DNA of 64,000 nt from positions 260,648,425-260,712,424 of the forward strand of contig NC_081415.1 of assembly GCF_030272615.1 (NCBI RefSeq), in the 5' to 3' direction. Shown here piece by piece: positions 21,115 to 32,045 of this stretch. Both the position numbers and the translations under genes were made by a program. The notes below the pieces were generated by a model. The model was given only the letters and a program-made list of their open reading frames with translations, did no database searches and was not told the DNA's origin. How positions within the stretch are numbered: position 1 is the first letter of the stretch; every line of letters starts with the position of its first letter. The DNA comes from Cryptomeria japonica. Lineage: Eukaryota; Streptophyta; Pinopsida; Cupressales; Cupressaceae.

Positions 21115-22690
21115 ATGCCTGTTGGTGGGGCTCTGCAAACTTCCGACTCTGCAATTTCAAATTTTGAACCTTCGTCGTTCATGGTGGTGCTTACTGGTGG
21201 GGATCTCCCCCCACCACCCACGACCCCTGGTCTGGACCCTGCGTTGCTAACACTATCTGCCACATCTTCTGTTGGTCCCACTGCGGTTCCTTCATCCATT
21301 CTGGCAGTGCCTCAGTTTGACGGTCCTCCTTTGGAGAGCCCTCAGGACTCGAGCGTAGTTTCGAATTCTGACCCTATTCCTGTCGTGTTGATTGTTCTAT
21401 CCTTGGAGCCTCCAGCTGGCAACGCAAATCTCAAAGGATGGAAGAACGCGCTGGTCGGAAAGTCAAACACTGTGGACCCCAACTTTGTCCCAGTTTACTC
21501 AAAATCTGAGGAGGAAACGTCTTTTGAGCTTCCTGACATTGTCTTGGACCACATTTTGCTGAACATGACTAACACTTTGGTGGAGAAGTTCTTCTCCTTG
21601 CACCCCACGGTGGAGATGGTCCGAAAATGGGTCAAGGACAAATGGAAGTTGAAGGGGAGTGTTTCTGTCAGTGCTATGCCTGGCACTCTATTCCTCTTCA
21701 AATTCACTATCGAGGAGGATGTCGCCCATGTCCTCTCTGATTGCTAGTCCTATGGTCGTAATAACCTCTCTCTCTATTGCTAGAAGGTTGGCTTTGATCC
21801 TACGGCTGACTTGCAAAAAACTGCACCGGTATGGGTTCGTCTCCTGGGGCTCCCCCTTGAATATTGGGATGAATCCATCTTCAAATGGATTGGGAACTCA
21901 TTTGGCCATTTTGTAGGTGTTGATGAAATCACCAAATCCAAATCACGCCTGGTCTATGCTCGCTTTTGTGTCCAAGCTATTGTGAGCAAGAACCTCCCCA
22001 ACTTCATAACCCTTAAATCCAGGTTGGGCAGCTAGACTCAAGCTTTGGTTTATGAAAATGCTACCCTCTTCTGCTAGAAGTGTCGTAAATCGGGGCATGT
22101 TATTTCTTAATGCAAGGCCCCAACACCTCCTCTCCTCAAGCTCAAGGGCCTGGCCCTGGGGGAGGACCCAGTGCCAAATGCTTTTATTATTCACCATGAC
22201 CTTGTTGTGGGGCCTGTTATCCCCCCTACTCCTGGCCTGGAACTGCCTCCCTTGGTTGTTGAAGACCCAGTTATTGAAGAATACCCATTTGCTAAGAGTA
22301 TCATAAACCTTCTCCAATCTCCTGCAAAGATTGTAGAGGAAGCCTCTATTCTGGCCCGGATGGTCCACTGCATGTCCCCGATGGCTAGCTTGGTTTATTT
22401 GGATAATCAACTAGAAGATGGCGAGATTGTGAGGGACCCCTCTCTCATCTTGGAGACAGCTAGCTCCTCGTTGGTGGCTCCCCCCTGAACTAGGGCTTAT
22501 CTTCTCTTGGTGCCACTGATGCATCATCTAGTGGTTGCATGACCCCTGTTGATGAGGGCTGGATTACTCAAAGACACAAGACCAAGACTGCTAAGCCTGA
22601 TGTGGGGACAGATCTCAAAGCAGGATGGCCATTGCATAGACTTTCAAGACAAAAGAGGAAGCAAGGGACATTGCCAATGGCAGGAAGAGG
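21115..22690 (+). pseudogene. LINE ORF1: DUF4283-type gag-like RNA-binding protein (decayed)
   Basis: One reading frame runs through 21115-22488, broken by single in-frame stops at 21745, 21781, 22033, 22078 and 22108. The first 120 codons are Pro/Ser-rich. A DUF4283-like domain follows, with KTAPVWVRLLGLPLEYWDE and the SRLVYARFCV block. Then comes a CX2CX4HX4C zinc knuckle (near 22075-22120) whose frame holds two stops. A downstream DEGWITQRHKTK piece lies in another frame. In plant L1 elements ORF1 coats the element RNA. With ORF2 starting at 22720, the arrangement is standard. Confidence 0.85.
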
Positions 22691-22719
22691 ACCTTGGAGA
22701 TGACCATAAAAGGTAAGAA

Positions 22720-25700
22720 ATGAAGGTCCTCTCTTGGAACATGAGGGGCCTGAACAACCCCCAAAAGCAATATGCTCTAAAAAAATGTATTTTTGAAAAT
22801 AAAATTATGGTAGTTCTTCAAGAAGTTAAGATGTCTTTGTCCTCCTTCTCCATGGCGGCTAGGAAAATATGACCTGGTGCTAAGTTTTTTATTAGTGAAG
22901 CTACTGGAGCCTTTGGTGGTCTGGTCACCATGTGGGACCCCTCCCATTTTCTGGCAATTTTCTCTCCTCCTCAGCCAACCTTTTGGTTTCTGAACTCTCC
23001 TCCCCAGTGGACTCCTGCATCCTTGTTAATGTTTATGCCCCTAATGTCCGATCTGGTAGATTAATTCTCTGGGATGATATAACAACTCTAATACAAAATG
23101 ATGTCAATGCTCACTGGCTGATTGCGAGTGATTTCAACTCCCCTTTGATTCCCTCTAAGAAGTTGGGAGGCCTTCCTGAATACTCTAACAGCATGACAGA
23201 TCTAGCTGATTTCATTGGCAGAAATGGGTTAATGGATGTGGAACTATCGGGGCAAAAATTCACTTGGTCCAATCTTAGGAAGGGAAAGGATCTTATCTAG
23301 GTCAGACTTGACAAATTTCTCATCTCGGGTAACTGGGGAATTGGTCCAGCCTTGAAGCTCACTGCCCTCCCTAGAACGGTCTCTGACCACAACCCCCTGT
23401 TCCTATGCAATACCACTAATGCTGCTAGGAGGAAGTATCCTTTTCGATATGAAATTATGTGGAACTCTCTCCCTGATTTCAAGGACTGCATTAAAAGATG
23501 GTGGAGTACCAACATAACTGGTACTCCTATGTTCAGGATTGCCCAAAAGCTTGACTTGGTCAAAAGCAACATCTTGGGCTGGAACAAATACACCTTCGAG
23601 GATATATTCAAGCAAAAAAAGGAGCTCAATAGTAAACTGACTGCTATACAAGAGCGTATTGACCAAGGTGACTCCCTTGAAGCCACCCATATGAAGGAGG
23701 CAACCCTCCGCAAATAATGGAAGGAAAATTCCCACAAAGAGGAACTATATTGGAAACAGAAATCCAGGGTTCAATGGCATAAAGAGGGTGATAAAAATAC
23801 TACTTTCTTCCACAGATTTGCTTCTATCCACAGGCATAGGAACCACATCTCTCCCTCATGGACGCAACAATCTGGTAGTCAACGACGTTGACAGCTTGGG
23901 CCATATGACTACCAACTACTTTGCAACCTTATTTTGGGATGATGACGACCGGGGGAACCCTGCGGGGGAGGACCTTCTTAACCACCACCCCTCTCAGTGG
24001 AAGATAACAACCTCATCTTGGCCCCTATCTCTGAGGAGGAAGTCAAGTCTGTTGTTTTTTCTATGGGCCCTTTCAAAGCCCCAGGTCCAATTGGTTTCCC
24101 CCTGACTTTTTTTCAAGATGACTGGGATGTGGTGGGCCCTGATGTTGTTTTGGCTACTAGAGATTTTTTTAGATCGAGAAGGATCCTCAACAAACTCAAT
24201 CACACCTTCATTGCTCTTGTTCCTAAAACTCAGGAGGCATCTTCTCTCAAGGACTTCCGCCCCATCAGCCTTTGCAACACTATTTATAAAATCTTCCGCA
24301 AAGTTCTTGTCAATAGGCTCAAACCTTTTTTGGATCCTTTGATTAGCCCATCCCAGAAGGGTTTTCGTTCCTGGCCGACAGATTCTTGATGCGGTCATCT
24401 CTACTCATGAGATTATTCACTCCATGGATAAATGTCATCAGGCAGGGATGGTTCTCAAGCTTGACATCTCCAAGTTATGACAGGGTCAATTGGAACTTCC
24501 TCTTCAAAGTTCTTAGAGTTGTGGGTTTGGAGACAAACTTATCAAACTTATTGGGGAATGCATTTCTACTGTCACCTATGTTGTGCTTCTAAACGGGAAC
24601 CCCTTGGAGAAATTCAGGGCCTCCAGAGGGTTGTGGCAAGGGGATCCTCTATCCCCCTACCTTTTCATCATCCTTGTTGAAGTGTTGGCCTCTAACATGA
24701 ACTCTTTGGTTCACAAGGGGTACTCTGCTGGGTATCCAGCCTGCCTCTACGATACCCCCCAATTTTATACATCAGTTTATTGATGATACGATCCTTTTTG
24801 GTGTCTCCTCTATTTGGGAAGCTAAGGCTTGGAAATCCTTTCTTAATGCCTATGCTCTGGCTTCTGGCCAACACATTAACTATGATAAGAGCAGGATTTA
24901 CTTCTTTCACACTAATGCCCAACTCCAAGATAAAGTCTATAGAATCCTTGGATGTCAAAAAGCCTCCCTCCCTGGCACCTATCTTGGTCTCCCACTGATT
25001 GTTAAGGATGTCTCTAATTCCTTTTAGATCTCTATCCTTGAAAGAATGCAGAAAAAGCTGGTTGGCTGGAAAGGTAGATTCTTGAGTAGTGCGGGGAAGT
25101 TGCAACTGCTTTCCTCCTCCCTCTAGGGGATCCCCATGTACTTTCTCTCCATGTTCAAGATTTCTACGACTATGGCTGCTAAGTTGGAAAACATTCAAAA
25201 TACTTTCCTCTGGACGGGAATGGAAGAAAAGAAGAGGCTTGCCTTGGTGGGCAGGGACAAAGTGTGTCTTCCCAAGGTCATGGGCGACTTGGGAACTCAT
25301 AAGATCTCAAGATTCAATAAGGCCCTTATGACTAAAATTGCCCAGAAGCTTCTAAACAAGGATACAGATTGGAGTAGGATCATCGGGGCTAAGTACATGG
25401 GTAATGCGGAGTTTTCCTCTATCCTGAAAGAGGAGGACCTTCCTAGGGGTTCCAAAATCTGGAATAACATCTTAAGCTGTAGAGACCCTTTATCTCATAG
25501 TTTGAAGTGGATTATTGGAAATGGCAGGAACATTCTTTTTTGGGAAGACTGCTGGTTAGGGGAGAGACCCCTTGCTTCTTCTCCCTTCCTGAGATGGTTG
25601 CAGGAAGTCACTAAAGGCTTCTTCGGTGAAAGGGCCAGTGACTACTTCAATAATTGCACTTGGAGGACCTTGGAGGACTATTGTGCTGACTTCCCCTTCC

Positions 25701-26893
25701 TCCTTCTTGCTGCTAGAGAGCTCCAGAAGCTTTTGGCTGGTATATTCCTCCCCCTATTCCTTACAGATGAAAGACTTATTTGGAAGTGGGACCCCTCTGG
25801 AGACTTTTCTGTCAGGACTGCAAACACCAGATTACCCAGGGAACCTATCTCCTCTATCTGGAAAGAGGTCTGGAATCCCCAACTCCTCCCCAAGGTCAAT
25901 TTCTTTTGGTGGACTGCCCTCCTCAACAAAATTTTGACCCAAGACAACTTGGTCAAGAGGGGTTTTCATTTCTCTAACAGATGTATCCTCTGCAAAGATG
26001 ATGAAGAAAGTCCAGCCCATCTCTTCCTCCACTGTGCCTTCACTCAGGTTCTTTGGGGGATGGTCTATAGTAAACTTAATATCAATTGGGTTATGAATGA
26101 CAATTTGGTAAATCTATGTCAGGATTTTCAAGGCCCCTCTTCCAACCCCCTTATCCAGCAACTATTGAAGTAGATCCCCCCCCTCCCCCATGTTAGCTGG
26201 TGTATCTGGAAGGAGCGAAATGACAAGATATTTAGAGACAAAGAGACCTCTGTGAAAATGGTGTTTTCTCAACTCCTCAATCTAATTCTTGATAACATCT
26301 CTGTTTTAAAAACTTGAATGGTGTCCAAGCCCCCCTCTATCTAGGACTGGGGAATTGCCAGATGTTGGAACCTCCCCCCCTCATTCTCTCTTGTTGACTC
26401 CTCTAAGAGACTTCTAAGACTATGCACAATTTGGTTCCCCTCGGCTACTAATTTTAAACTCAATTTTGATGGGGCTGCCAGGGGAAGCCTAGCTGGTGGT
26501 GGTGGGGTGATCAGATCCCATCTGGGGGCCCTCGTTGCTGCTTATGTGGGCAACCTGAATGGTCATTCCTCTAATCAAGCTGGAGCGATGGCCTTAGCTT
26601 GGGGAGTCCGCATTGCCCTCTCCATGGGAATCAGAATTATGGACATTGAGGGGGACTCCGTGCTCATCATTAATACTGTCAAAGGGCAAAATAAGCTTAA
26701 TTGGACAATTGAGGGAACCATCAGGGACATCTTGAGGCTTATTTCTGGGCTTGACTCGTTCAGAGTTATGCATATCTACAAGGAAGGCAACCGCGTGGCG
26801 GATGCCATGGCAACCATTGGCCTAAACCTCTTAGGGATGAGATGTTGGAGGAGTCACAAATCACTCCCAGACCATGTTAACTTCCTCCTTTAG
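22720..26893 (+). pseudogene. LINE ORF2: AP-type endonuclease, reverse transcriptase, RNase H (decayed)
   Basis: Starts at 22720 with KVLSWNMRGLNNP. The endonuclease keeps the expected Asn (WNMRG), Glu (LQEVK), DFN and SDH residues (22720-23400) but has a stop near 22870, a frameshift near 22940 and a stop at 23298. RT blocks: FRPISLCNTIYKIF (about 24255), QGDPLSPYLFIILVE (about 24636) and the active-site FIDD (about 24778) where FADD is usual. A CX2C...HX4C zf-RVT-like segment with CILCKDDEESPAHLFLHC lies near 25985-26040. The RNase H domain (about 26450-26890) shows FDGAARG, the AxAWGV helix, DIEGDS and EGNRVADAMA. The RNase H places it in the plant L1 branch that acquired this domain. Several frame breaks make it non-functional. 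Confidence 0.9.
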
Positions 26894-27344
26894 GAAGAGA
26901 AATCCAGGATCCCCATTAATGATTGAGTGACTGCTAATTGCTTCCCTCCCCCTCCTCTTTGGGTCTGTCTTGAGGTGGTGGATTTATAATTCAAATAATG
27001 GGAATATTTGTCAGATCCTTTTGGATGAGGTGGTGACTCATTCGACCAGGTTGGAGATGACACACACGTTGTTGTGCTGGCATTTCACTTGGGCTTGCAA
27101 AGCCATGAAGTACAACTGGATTGGGAACATGTTGGTTGTCGTTGGTATCTACTGGCTCTTAATGCCTCGTAACCAACAAATCATTACTAAAAGTGACTTC
27201 TTGTTTTCCCATGCGCCCAGCCTCATTTCTCATTTATTGACGTTGGGCTCGCACATTCCCCATTTTCTCTTCCTGGCTTGCTTCTTGAAGGGTCTCTGCA
27301 ACTTAATCTGTTTTATGACTAAGGAAGCTTTGTAGGTAGACGAA

Positions 27345-29092
27345 ATGGGGGGCAACAGAGTGAGATATGAACCAGACAATCCAGATGATTTTAAAAATGA
27401 CCTTCTCATTTGGAATTTTTGTGTTGAAGGTGGAATTGCTGATTTTCTGGACTGCCTGAAGGGCCATGATGAGCAGCTCTCGGTTGCTTTCACCTCCTCC
27501 TGGTGTGGAAGATGGGTCTCGATTGGCGGAATTACCTTTGATGTCTCTGAGGAGACCATTGCCTAAGCTACGAAGCTGACCCTGGATGGCCGTCGCTGGA
27601 AGCATACCAACCATGTTGCAAACAGTGAGGGTTTGAAATGGTTTTTCTGCAACTGTGAGGAACCTGTCAAGCTGCAAGGTGGGTTTGCTCAGGAGGAGCT
27701 CAAGCACCCGTGGAACATGATCTGCCTCATGATCATGAAATACTTCACTCTCAAAGGCAGGTATAAGGTATTCTACTACTACCATTTGCCCCTCCTCAAT
27801 CACTTCCACAATAATGATTTGCTTTGTCTGTCGTTTTATTTACTGCATTCCTTAGAGAGCTTTGTTAAGGACATTATGGACCCTAAGAATAGGGATAAGT
27901 CCCCTTTTCTCCTCCACCAGGGTCTTATTTACAGGTTGTATAAATTCCATGAGACTCTTTGCCCCCCTAGGAAGCTTTCACTCTCTCAACCCCCAATGTC
28001 GACTCCCCAGCAACTCGCGGCCCTGTCTCTAGCTTTCCCTAGATTCTTCCAATATCCCCAAGAGGGCTTTTCCACGACCACCATGTCCCTACCTTCCTAT
28101 GCCTCAATTGTTTCTCTTTCGATGGTCTCCCCTAGCTTAACTCTACCTGCCTCCCCCAGTGCTTCTTGCTCCATGTCCAAGGGAAAAAGCAAAACCCCCG
28201 CTAAACGCAAATGCGTTGTCTATGATGATGATTCTTCAGCTGAGGACACTGAGAACGACAACCCTTCCCTAGACTCGGAGGTTAAAAGGAGATCCTCTAG
28301 ACTTTCTTCCAAAGGCCACAAGAAGAAGACCCCGGTTATTGAGAATTTGGACTCTGAGGAGGGCCCCATTGGGGACAAGAAGGAGGAGGGCCCTAAAACT
28401 AAGGGGGGCCCTGATGGGGATGCTGATAATGTTAATATGACTAGGGACCCCATAGTCCTGACCACTGTTGGTGTTGTTTACATGACTACCCCTGAAAGGA
28501 AATCCCAAGAACTCATTGACGATAAAGATACGAACCCTTTGAACATGGACACTGAGGGTCCTATGAGTGTGGAAATCCCCGACAACAATGATTTGGATCC
28601 TAGAAATTTGGATAAGGATTTAAACTTGGCCGAACAAGTGATGCATTCTATCCCTCTGATGGACCTGGTTAAGGATACTGACAACTCCATTACTGATGGC
28701 AAGCCCAAAGAGACCATGGAAACTACTGATGACTTGGTTGTTGAGAAATCCCAGGATGCCCCTACTCTGCAGCAAATGGAAAAGCTGAGCACGAATGTGT
28801 TGGACATCACACAGTGAATTGAAAACCTTGGCCCTGTTCTTGATCTCCAATCTATCAAGGAGGAGGTCAAACAGCTTAAGAACAAGATGGAGACTTGGCA
28901 AGCCCAAAAGGTGGGCCTGAACAAATTCCATTTGCAAGTGTTACACAGCTCCGCACTCACCCTCTCTCTATTGAGGGAACGTTGTGATGACACTAAGGAG
29001 GACAAATAGGAGGCTAGGGAAATCTACAGATTCTTATCTACTGAATGGAGTAGTACCATGGAGGCCACTGGGGTGCGCAAGGTACACCTGTA
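27345..29092 (+). pseudogene. LINE ORF3: unrecognised protein downstream of RNase H (three in-frame stops)
   Basis: One frame of 582 codons, interrupted only by TAA (27564), TGA (28815) and TAG (29007), and ended at 29090. Residues 1-230 look like a folded domain with Trp/Cys/His content, including GRWVSIGGITFDVSEETIA, KHPWNMICLMIMKYFTLKG and the YHLPLLNHFHNNDLLCL block. Residues 230-490 are acidic, Ser/Pro/Asp-rich and probably disordered. The C-terminus holds a coiled-coil-like stretch, IKEEVKQLKNKMETWQAQK. It lies inside the target-site duplications, so it belongs to the LINE or was carried with it. I cannot name the family. The N-terminal part vaguely recalls retroelement-associated plant mobile-type domains, which is only an impression. 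Confidence 0.7.
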
Positions 29093-29254
29093 GTTTGTTT
29101 TTTCTGTTGTTGTTTTTTATTGTTAAAAAGACTTGGTTCCTTTTTTGATGGTTGGTGTTGTTAATTGTTGTTATAGTTCTGTTTCTATGCTATGATTGAT
29201 AGTTCTTCTATGTAAAGGGTTAGTGCCCTTGTTCTCGCTTCTTTTTTAATGAAA
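29093..29254 (+). other. LINE 3' UTR and A-rich tail
   Basis: TTGTTGT-rich, with TCTGTTTCTATGCTATGATT, ending CTTTTTTAATGAAAAA before the right duplication. Confidence 0.75.
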
Positions 29255-29269
29255 AACAATTCAATTATC
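29255..29269 (+). repeat. LINE target-site duplication, right copy
   Basis: AACAATTCAATTATC, an exact match to 21095-21109. Confidence 0.9.
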
Positions 29270-29470
29270 CAATCTAAACTTAGGGGCCTTTATTAAGAAA
29301 ATGTTATGGAATGTTACTAGAGTAAATTATGTGTTCATCGAATGTTAACTATAATGTGGAGCTTAATTAGAATATGGAGTTGAAAGGAAGCCTACTTCAC
29401 ATAAAATTTGGGTTCAATGGTTGACCCCCTAAGACTTTGAGAGTTGTCAATGGATCAATGTATAATTATG

Positions 29471-30667
29471 TGTAGCGTCCTAAAATTGTGACACTTGCAA
29501 TTTTGACTGCATTTGGGTCTTCACGATGGTGGCGCAATGTTGAACCTGAATGGAGACCTCAAAACCTGTTTACCACATCAAAAAATGCATCTTTCTACAC
29601 CTTGGCCTAATCCTCCTTGCACCCTGCTGTCCTGGGAGGTGGGACCATGGCGCCCAGCGCCCTGGTCCCTGGCCCTATTTTGGGCCCAGTCTCTTGTTGG
29701 GCATCGGGTCTTCAAGTTTGCAATTTGGAAAATAATGCTCCTAGGTCAGCCTAAGGTCGGAAAAATCAGTCTCCTAACCCTAATTGACAAGTATATAAAC
29801 TACATTTCCCCTCCCAGAAAGAGGAGGAAAAACATATGTGTGCAAGAGGCGGAAGCGATAGGCAAATATTCAAACATTCAAACATTCAAGCATTCAAGCA
29901 TTCCTTCAAGCAATTGAGCATTCTAGGTCTCCATTCAAGGCTAGGTGTTGCATTCAAGACAAGGATTCAACCATTGAAGAGGAGATCACCTACAACATAT
30001 AACATACAACATCTTACACCTTCGCATGTAAGAATACAAACATTCTTACAACAAGGTATTAGTACTTGATTACATTACAAACATTTACATTTACAGCATT
30101 CTCATTTCTTGGTTAATTCCAAAACTGGGGTTTGAACTGAAGGCAAACCCCTAATCCCTAACCCCCCAATCATTCTCTCTTTTCTGTGTGTAGGTTGCAG
30201 GTACGCGGCTGTAATTGAAGATCTGGAATCCTTGTGCAGAGACGAACAGATCCCCCTTCGTTTCGCGGATTTTTTGGAGGACCGTGTGCACTCCGGGCGC
30301 CATCGTCCTGTCAACTTTCGCTCAAATTTGCAGGACAGCATCGTCTTGACATTTTACTGCTAATTTCAGGTCCGCAACTTCATCCCATGTCCCTATTTCC
30401 GTCTACAAGCTAATCTTTCTTACTTTCACATACGCTCCTAGTTCAATCCTTCTATCTACATTCTTTACAAAGGAGGGTATCCTTGCTATCTCAACCCTTG
30501 AAACTCATCTAGAATTCAAACTTGCATTGTGTGGGAGTGGATCTTGTGAGTTTCTACCCCTCCTTTGAATGTAAAGTCTTTCCTAAGTGAAAACTGTCAA
30601 CCCTAGTGACCTCCTTTCTCTCTCCTTGGAGTGGGGGAACACCTAGGGTTCGATTTTCCGCTTTACA
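29471..30667 (+). repeat. Gypsy 5' LTR
   Basis: TGTAGCGTCC...CTTTACA. It has a TATA box GTATATAAAC at 29791, a CATTCAAG-rich stretch at about 29868-29985, and the near-palindromes at 29642-29668 and 30279-30308. It aligns end to end with 36209-37467. Confidence 0.95.
29791..29800 (+). promoter_or_regulatory. TATA box of the Gypsy 5' LTR
   Basis: GTATATAAAC, conserved at 36591 in the 3' LTR and near 40976 in the solo LTR. Confidence 0.7.
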
Positions 30668-30668
30668 T

Positions 30669-30690
30669 TTTGGTGAACCTGACGTGAACA
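30669..30690 (+). other. Primer-binding-site-like start of the Gypsy internal region
   Basis: TTTGGTGAACCTGACGTGAA begins directly after the LTR. It starts TGG as primer sites do. I do not assign a tRNA. Confidence 0.5.
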
Positions 30691-32045
30691 TCCTAATTCT
30701 GATTATTCATGGTTAGATCTGAAAAAAAAAATGCTTCCTTAATTACATTTCCATGTTTGATCTTTTGCAAATTTTTTAGGTTAATTGCATAAAAACCCTA
30801 AATTTTCTTTTTAGTAATTGAGCTTGTGAAATGTTTAATTGTTAATGGTTGTTTCAGATCTACTCTTCTAGTGCAAATTGTCAATTCATATTTGTGCTCT
30901 AATTTTAAAAATTAAGTGGTTAAGTGTCAAAACCCTAATTTTTAAAACCCTCTTGATTCAACCTTTGACCGACGATTTCATTGATCAAAACACCTCCAAA
31001 TCGGCTATAACTTTGGATTCCGCAACAAAATCATAATATCTCTCATCCCTGAAAATTTTGAAAAAAGTTGCGAGGACCGTGTGCACCCCGAGCGCCATTG
31101 TCCCCGACATTTTTTCTGAAATTTCAGGAGCTAGATCTTACTGTATTTTTCTGCTAGAATCCAGAATCTTGGCTGATTTCATCAATTCTAACACTTTCAA
31201 AATTAAAGTCAAAGTTGGTCTAGTGATTGCTTGGATTAAGGCTTCTAATCATTCAAAAATTGTTGAAATAGAAATTTTGTTTTAAAATTGTGTTTCTTAC
31301 TGTCCTAAATCTGAAAAGTGTGTTGGCATTCATTCGAAGTTTCAGTGCTTTATTCAAATTTTTGCAATTTGTGACTTTTGAAATTAAATGTTTAATTGCA
31401 ACAACTTTGATTTCCGCTTCCAAAATTGAATTTTGTGTGAAATTGAGCCAACTGTTAAATTTCAAAGCTTGCATTGCCTTTAGTATTCCCTCTAAAATCA
31501 TAAAATTCAAAATTTCAGTTTCCCTCTCTTTTTCAAAATTCAAATTTTGCATTTTTCAACAATCTTGGTAGGGTTCAATTTTGAGATTGCAACTTTAGTT
31601 TGGCCTATCTACAGATTGTAAAATCACTCAATTTTTTCAGATTAGCTTTAAAATCATCATAACTTTCATCCCTGAAAATTTCGAAAAAAGTTGCGAGGAC
31701 TGTGTGCACTCCGTTCGCCACGGTCCCCAACTTTTTTTCCTAAATTTCGGGAGATTGTCATGATTGCATTTAACAGCTTAAATCTAGGAGATTGGCTAAT
31801 TTTAGTGAAATTTGCTACCTCTAAATTCGAAAATAAATTCAAAATTCAAGATTTCAATTTTCAAGATAACAATTAAAATTAAGTGCTCCCCCCCTTTGGC
31901 CCTAAGTTTCAATTGTGCCTACCTTTCTTGGAAGTTGTGTTTCCCTATTCTTTCACAAAGTTCAAATTGGATAATCATTATCTCATTGTTCAATTTTGCC
32001 GACCTTATTTTTCAAAATTCAAAATCTTCTCTCTCTCTCTAGTGC
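30691..32045 (+). other. Long untranslated leader of the gag-only Gypsy element
   Basis: About 1.4 kb, AT-rich with many AAAATT words and no long ORF. It holds two diverged copies of a segment of about 100 bp (31025-31130 and 31650-31755). Each centres on a 30-bp GGAC...GTCC module that also occurs in the LTR. Confidence 0.75.

Larger units (their letters stand above)
21110..29254 (+). mobile_element. L1-type LINE with ORF1, ORF2 (EN-RT-RNase H) and a third ORF
   Basis: Bounded by an exact 15-bp duplication, with a T-rich 3' end finishing TTTTTTAATGAAAAA, as expected for target-primed insertion. Order: gag-like ORF1 with DUF4283-type domain and zinc knuckle; ORF2 with endonuclease, reverse transcriptase, zf-RVT-like and RNase H domains; then a third long frame and a 3' UTR. 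The left boundary falls only 5 bp before the first ATG, so the copy is probably 5'-truncated at or within ORF1. Scattered stops and frameshifts make it inactive. Confidence 0.9.
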
